From positions 1 to 46,739 of the forward strand of contig JAJFKC010000032.1 in NCBI GenBank assembly GCA_021773435.1: a DNA stretch of 46,739 nt, given 5' to 3'. Made by a program: the position numbers and the translations under genes. The DNA is from Porticoccaceae bacterium (GTDB lineage Bacteria; Pseudomonadota; Gammaproteobacteria; Pseudomonadales; Porticoccaceae). The notes beneath the pieces are model-generated. The model saw only the letters and a list, made by a program, of their open reading frames with translations, did no database searches and was not told where the DNA came from. Positions 44,481 to 46,739 of this stretch are shown piece by piece (position 1 is the first letter of the stretch; each line of letters opens with the position of its first letter).

Positions 44481-44903
44481 CTAGAATTTATCCGTGCCGA
44501 GAAACAGGGCATCAATTACAGGGCATTCGGGCACGTTCTCGCCACTGCATGAGCGCAGCGTTTTGCTTAGTGCATCTTCTATGCGCTGCAAATCACTGAT
44601 CTTTTGATGAACAGATGCAAGGTGTATTCTGGCTAATCTTGAAACTTCGCCACAGGACACTACTTTCCTGTCAACGAGTTCCAGCAGGCTCTTTAAGTCC
44701 TCTATCGCGAACCCTAATTCGCGTCCCCGCATGATGAATTGCAAGCGCTGCTCGTGCTCTTGATTGTATTGGCGATATCCGGTAGTCGAACGTGATGGCT
44801 CCGGCATGAGCCCTATCTTTTCGTAATAGCGGATTGTTTCTGCATTGCAGCCCGTGCGTTTGGCCAGTTTGCCTCGTGTAACACCCATTTTCGTCTCATT
44901 CAT
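44481..44903 (-). CDS. merR: Mercury-responsive regulator MerR
   Basis: 140 residues from ATG 44903; a TTG at 44912 would add three. The N-terminal winged helix (GVTRGKLAKRTGCNAETIRYYEKIGLMPEPSRSTTGYRQYN) is followed by a dimer helix and the Hg(II) ligands Cys84 (VSCGEV), Cys119 (RSCSG) and Cys127 (ECPV), the three-cysteine set that separates MerR from other family members. It represses merTPA and, with Hg(II), untwists the promoter to activate it. Divergent from merT across the operator. Confidence 0.92.
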   Translation of the reverse strand: MNETKMGVTRGKLAKRTGCNAETIRYYEKIGLMPEPSRSTTGYRQYNQEHEQRLQFIMRGRELGFAIEDLKSLLELVDRKVVSCGEVSRLARIHLASVHQKISDLQRIEDALSKTLRSCSGENVPECPVIDALFLGTDKF

Positions 44904-44921
44904 AAGAACCAAATTTATCGC

Positions 44922-44952
44922 TTGACCCTGTAGTCACTACAGGGTCTATCTT
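44922..44952 (+). promoter_or_regulatory. MerR operator/promoter for merTPA
   Basis: TTGACC (44922-44927) and TATCTT (44947-44952) are 19 bp apart, the over-long spacer typical of MerR promoters. Between and overlapping them lies the palindrome ACCCTGTAG-TCA-CTACAGGGT (44925-44945). Transcription should start near 44959, which decides the merT start. Confidence 0.88.
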
Positions 44953-44985
44953 GTAATCATGAGCAGAAATTTGCAAGAGAAATCC

Positions 44986-45363
44986 ATGGCCGAAACCGAG
45001 ATGAACAACGAGAAAGATCAAAGCAGAAGTAGATGGCTCGCAGCGGCGGGTATCTCGGGAGCGCTCATCGCCTCTTCGTGCTGTGTCGTGCCGTTGCTTC
45101 TGGTGACTCTCGGTATAAGCGGTGCGTGGATTGGGAACCTGACCGCTTTGGAGCCTTACAAGCCCTATTTTTTAAGCATTACAGTTTTGCTGCTGGGATT
45201 CGGCTTTTGGTACGTTTACTTCAAGCCAAAGAAAGATTGCGAAGAGGGAAGTTATTGCGCCCGCCCGTCTTCGGCGCGTATTACCAGGTCCGCACTCTGG
45301 ATCGCCACGGTACTTGTTCTTTTGTCTGCTACCGTCGATTTTTGGGCACCACTATTTTATTAG
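44986..45363 (+). CDS. merT: Mercuric ion transporter MerT
   Basis: 125 residues from ATG 44986, preceded by AAGAGA. An in-frame ATG at 44959 coincides with the expected transcript start and is unlikely to be used. Three membrane segments are seen; the first carries the Cys pair SSCCVVPLLL that takes Hg(II) from MerP, and a cytoplasmic loop carries the second pair DCEEGSYC. It moves Hg(II) inward to MerA. Confidence 0.88.
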   Translation: MAETEMNNEKDQSRSRWLAAAGISGALIASSCCVVPLLLVTLGISGAWIGNLTALEPYKPYFLSITVLLLGFGFWYVYFKPKKDCEEGSYCARPSSARITRSALWIATVLVLLSATVDFWAPLFY

Positions 45364-45375
45364 GAGATTATTAGG

Positions 45376-45708
45376 ATGAAAAAAATAGCATTATTTCTTA
45401 GCGCAACGGCGCTAGTGGTCACTATGTCTTTGATCGGCATCAACGTCATTCCAGTGGCGCAAGCCGCGGGTGCTGATGAATCCGTGGCGGTTCAGGCGTC
45501 ATCAACATTTACCATTGAGAAAATGACCTGTGCCGCATGTCCTATTACTGTCCGTAAAGCGATGGAAGGCGTCGAAAGTGTTCAAAAAGTTACCGTTGAT
45601 TTTGAACAAAAGACAGCGACGGCTATTTACGATCCAACCGTTACAACATTAGAGCAAATTGCCGCCGCATCAACCAATGCCGGATATCCCGCAACACCAA
45701 CCAAATAG
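45376..45708 (+). CDS. merP: Periplasmic mercury-binding protein MerP
   Basis: 110 residues. A signal peptide ends near VAQA (residue 30), then an HMA domain with the metal motif MTCAACPITVRKAM near 55. It scavenges Hg(II) in the periplasm and hands it to MerT. 12 bp after merT. Confidence 0.93.
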   Translation: MKKIALFLSATALVVTMSLIGINVIPVAQAAGADESVAVQASSTFTIEKMTCAACPITVRKAMEGVESVQKVTVDFEQKTATAIYDPTVTTLEQIAAASTNAGYPATPTK

Positions 45709-45722
45709 ATGGATTCAAAAGA

Positions 45723-46601
45723 ATGTCTGATTGTTGTTCAACCGAACGCGCTGGTTCCGGTGCAAACATAGAAACCACAAAACCGGATCTGCTTGTTATA
45801 GGCGGTGGTTCTGGTGGATTTTCTGCGGCGATTACTGCGGCAGACATTGGAGGCAATGTTGTGATCGCCGGACAGGGTGACATTGGCGGCACATGCGTCA
45901 ATGTTGGCTGTGTTCCTTCGAAAACCATAATACGAGCGATGGAGGCTGTACACCACGCCAAGAATGCCGAGCGTTTTGACGGCGTAACGGGAACGTCTGA
46001 AATTACGAACTGGAAGGCACTGGTTGCCCAAAAGCAAAGCCTTGTCGATGAATTGAGAATATCAAAATATGTGGATGTTCTGCCTTCATATCCAAACGTC
46101 ACCTATGTAGACATGAAGGAAAAAGCCCGTTTCACCGGCAACAAAACGGAAGTTGATATTGATGGTGTTCTCTATCAACCGAAAAAAATTGTTATTGCTA
46201 CGGGATCATCTTCCGCGTTGCCGCCAATCAACGGTATCCAAAGTGTCCCCGCGCTGGATAGCACAACGGCACTTGAGCTTGAAACGCTTCCTAAATCGTT
46301 ACTTGTCATTGGCGGCGGTGTGATTGGTGTGGAGCTGGGGCAGATGTTTGCCCGCGCCGGAGTCAAGGTCACCATATGCTGCCGTTCGCGTCTATTGCCT
46401 GAATCAGAGCCTGAAATTTCTCAGGCGCTCGCAGGCTATCTGCGGGAAGAAGGTCTGACGATCTGCGACGGTATCGGCTATCAAAAAATTGAAAAAACGA
46501 ATAGTGGTATTAGGCTGGTTTGTGAGACATCAGAGGGCTTGGATACGATAGAGGCCGAGAAGGTTCTTGTTGCGGCAGGCCGTAAACCGAATACACGCAG
46601 C
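45723..46601 (+). pseudogene. merA: Mercuric reductase MerA, cut by an IS21-family insertion
   Basis: The first ~293 residues are present. There is no N-terminal HMA domain; the protein starts directly with the FAD-binding fold (LLVIGGGSGGFSAAITAADIG), then the redox-active disulfide GGTCVNVGCVPSK, ATGSSSALPP, and the NAD(P)H fold LLVIGGGVIGVELGQMFARAG. Sequence is MerA-like up to RKPNTR, after which the frame runs into IS sequence and stops at 46616. The dimerisation domain and C-terminal Hg-binding cysteines are lost from this piece, so reduction of Hg(II) should fail. The rest may lie beyond the insertion. Confidence 0.85.
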
Positions 46602-46681
46602 TGCGTATTCTGGTGATTCCGATCACCGGTACTGGTTTTATTCGATCACCAGATCTTCCTAACGCGACGGGTCCGATGGTA
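46602..46681. mobile_element. Terminal region of an IS21-family element
   Basis: The homology break in merA occurs at CTGCGTATTC; an end starting TG at 46602 fits IS21. Repeated motifs follow: TTCCGATCACC (46617-46627), ATTCGATCACC (46640-46650) and an inverted copy at 46688-46700, the multiple terminal repeats typical of IS21 ends. The element continues past the window. Confidence 0.65.
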
Positions 46682-46739
46682 TCACTGTAAGTGATCGGAT
46701 TGAGTCAGTTTGCTCATAATTTTACGCATCGATTCTCCC
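46682..46739 (-). mobile_element. istB: IstB (IS21 helper ATPase), C-terminal end
   Basis: Read leftward from the window edge the frame gives GESMRKIMSKLTQSDHLQ and a TGA at 46684-46682. GESMRK is the conserved C-terminal tail of IstB proteins, which help the IstA transposase. Only 18 codons are visible. Confidence 0.65.

Noticed and set aside
42170-46739. A second att copy (repeat of the guaA 3' end) closing an island inside the window
   Set aside because: I found no repeat of the GAGTGGGAGTGA end of guaA downstream, so the far boundary is not in view.
1-46739. tRNA, rRNA or known riboswitch genes
   Set aside because: No cloverleaf, rRNA segment or riboswitch core was recognised by eye in the intergenic regions; a covariance-model scan would settle this.

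Overview
This is a gammaproteobacterial chromosome segment. The gene order trmJ-iscRSUA-hscBA-fdx-iscX, then ndk-rlmN-pilW-rodZ-ispG-hisS-yfgM-bamB-der, then xseA/guaB-guaA is the arrangement of Pseudomonas and its marine relatives. A DUF3094 gene and several fatty-acid and CoA genes point the same way. I suggest a marine Pseudomonadales/Cellvibrionales-type bacterium, but the species cannot be fixed from this window. I see no rRNA, tRNA or CRISPR array.

Left flank (1-3200) is accessory DNA. It begins with the end of an IS3-family element. A small integron-type cassette array follows: an EEP-family nuclease/phosphatase, a DUF6869-like protein and a four-helix membrane protein. Each cassette begins with a GTTRRRY-like core whose reverse complement recurs where the same cassette ends, which is the cassette rule. 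No integron integrase is present. A two-helix membrane protein of unknown function lies after the array.

The region 3200-16400 is a catabolic neighbourhood. It holds a Ddn-type flavin protein, a DmdC-like long acyl-CoA dehydrogenase with a one-base-overlapping DUF3094 partner, and a second acyl-CoA dehydrogenase. Next come a MaoC/mesaconyl-CoA-hydratase-like protein, a CitE-type lyase and a crotonase, together resembling the hydratase and lyase steps of itaconate breakdown. On the opposite strand lie a VOC protein, an acetate-type Na+/solute symporter with its DUF4212 partner, and an acyl-CoA synthetase. An L7/L12-like gene here carries a run of 16 C.

The core block 16500-42200 holds suhB, trmJ, the complete isc Fe-S assembly operon preceded by two abutting IscR type-1 sites, a PAS-like/GGDEF/EAL protein, ndk to der, an exported M3 peptidase, xseA, guaB and guaA. 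Two genes here use Fe-S cofactors (rlmN, ispG).

Right flank (42200-46739), just after guaA (a known island hotspot), contains a decayed lpxR-like gene fused tail to tail with a decayed AddA/UvrD-like helicase-nuclease. It then has a mercury operon (merR, operator, merT, merP, merA) whose merA is cut by an IS21-family insertion that carries the 3' end of istB.

A pattern running through the window is short tandem repeats (units of 9-24 bp, 2-6 copies), mostly placed directly before start codons and once inside a coding region.
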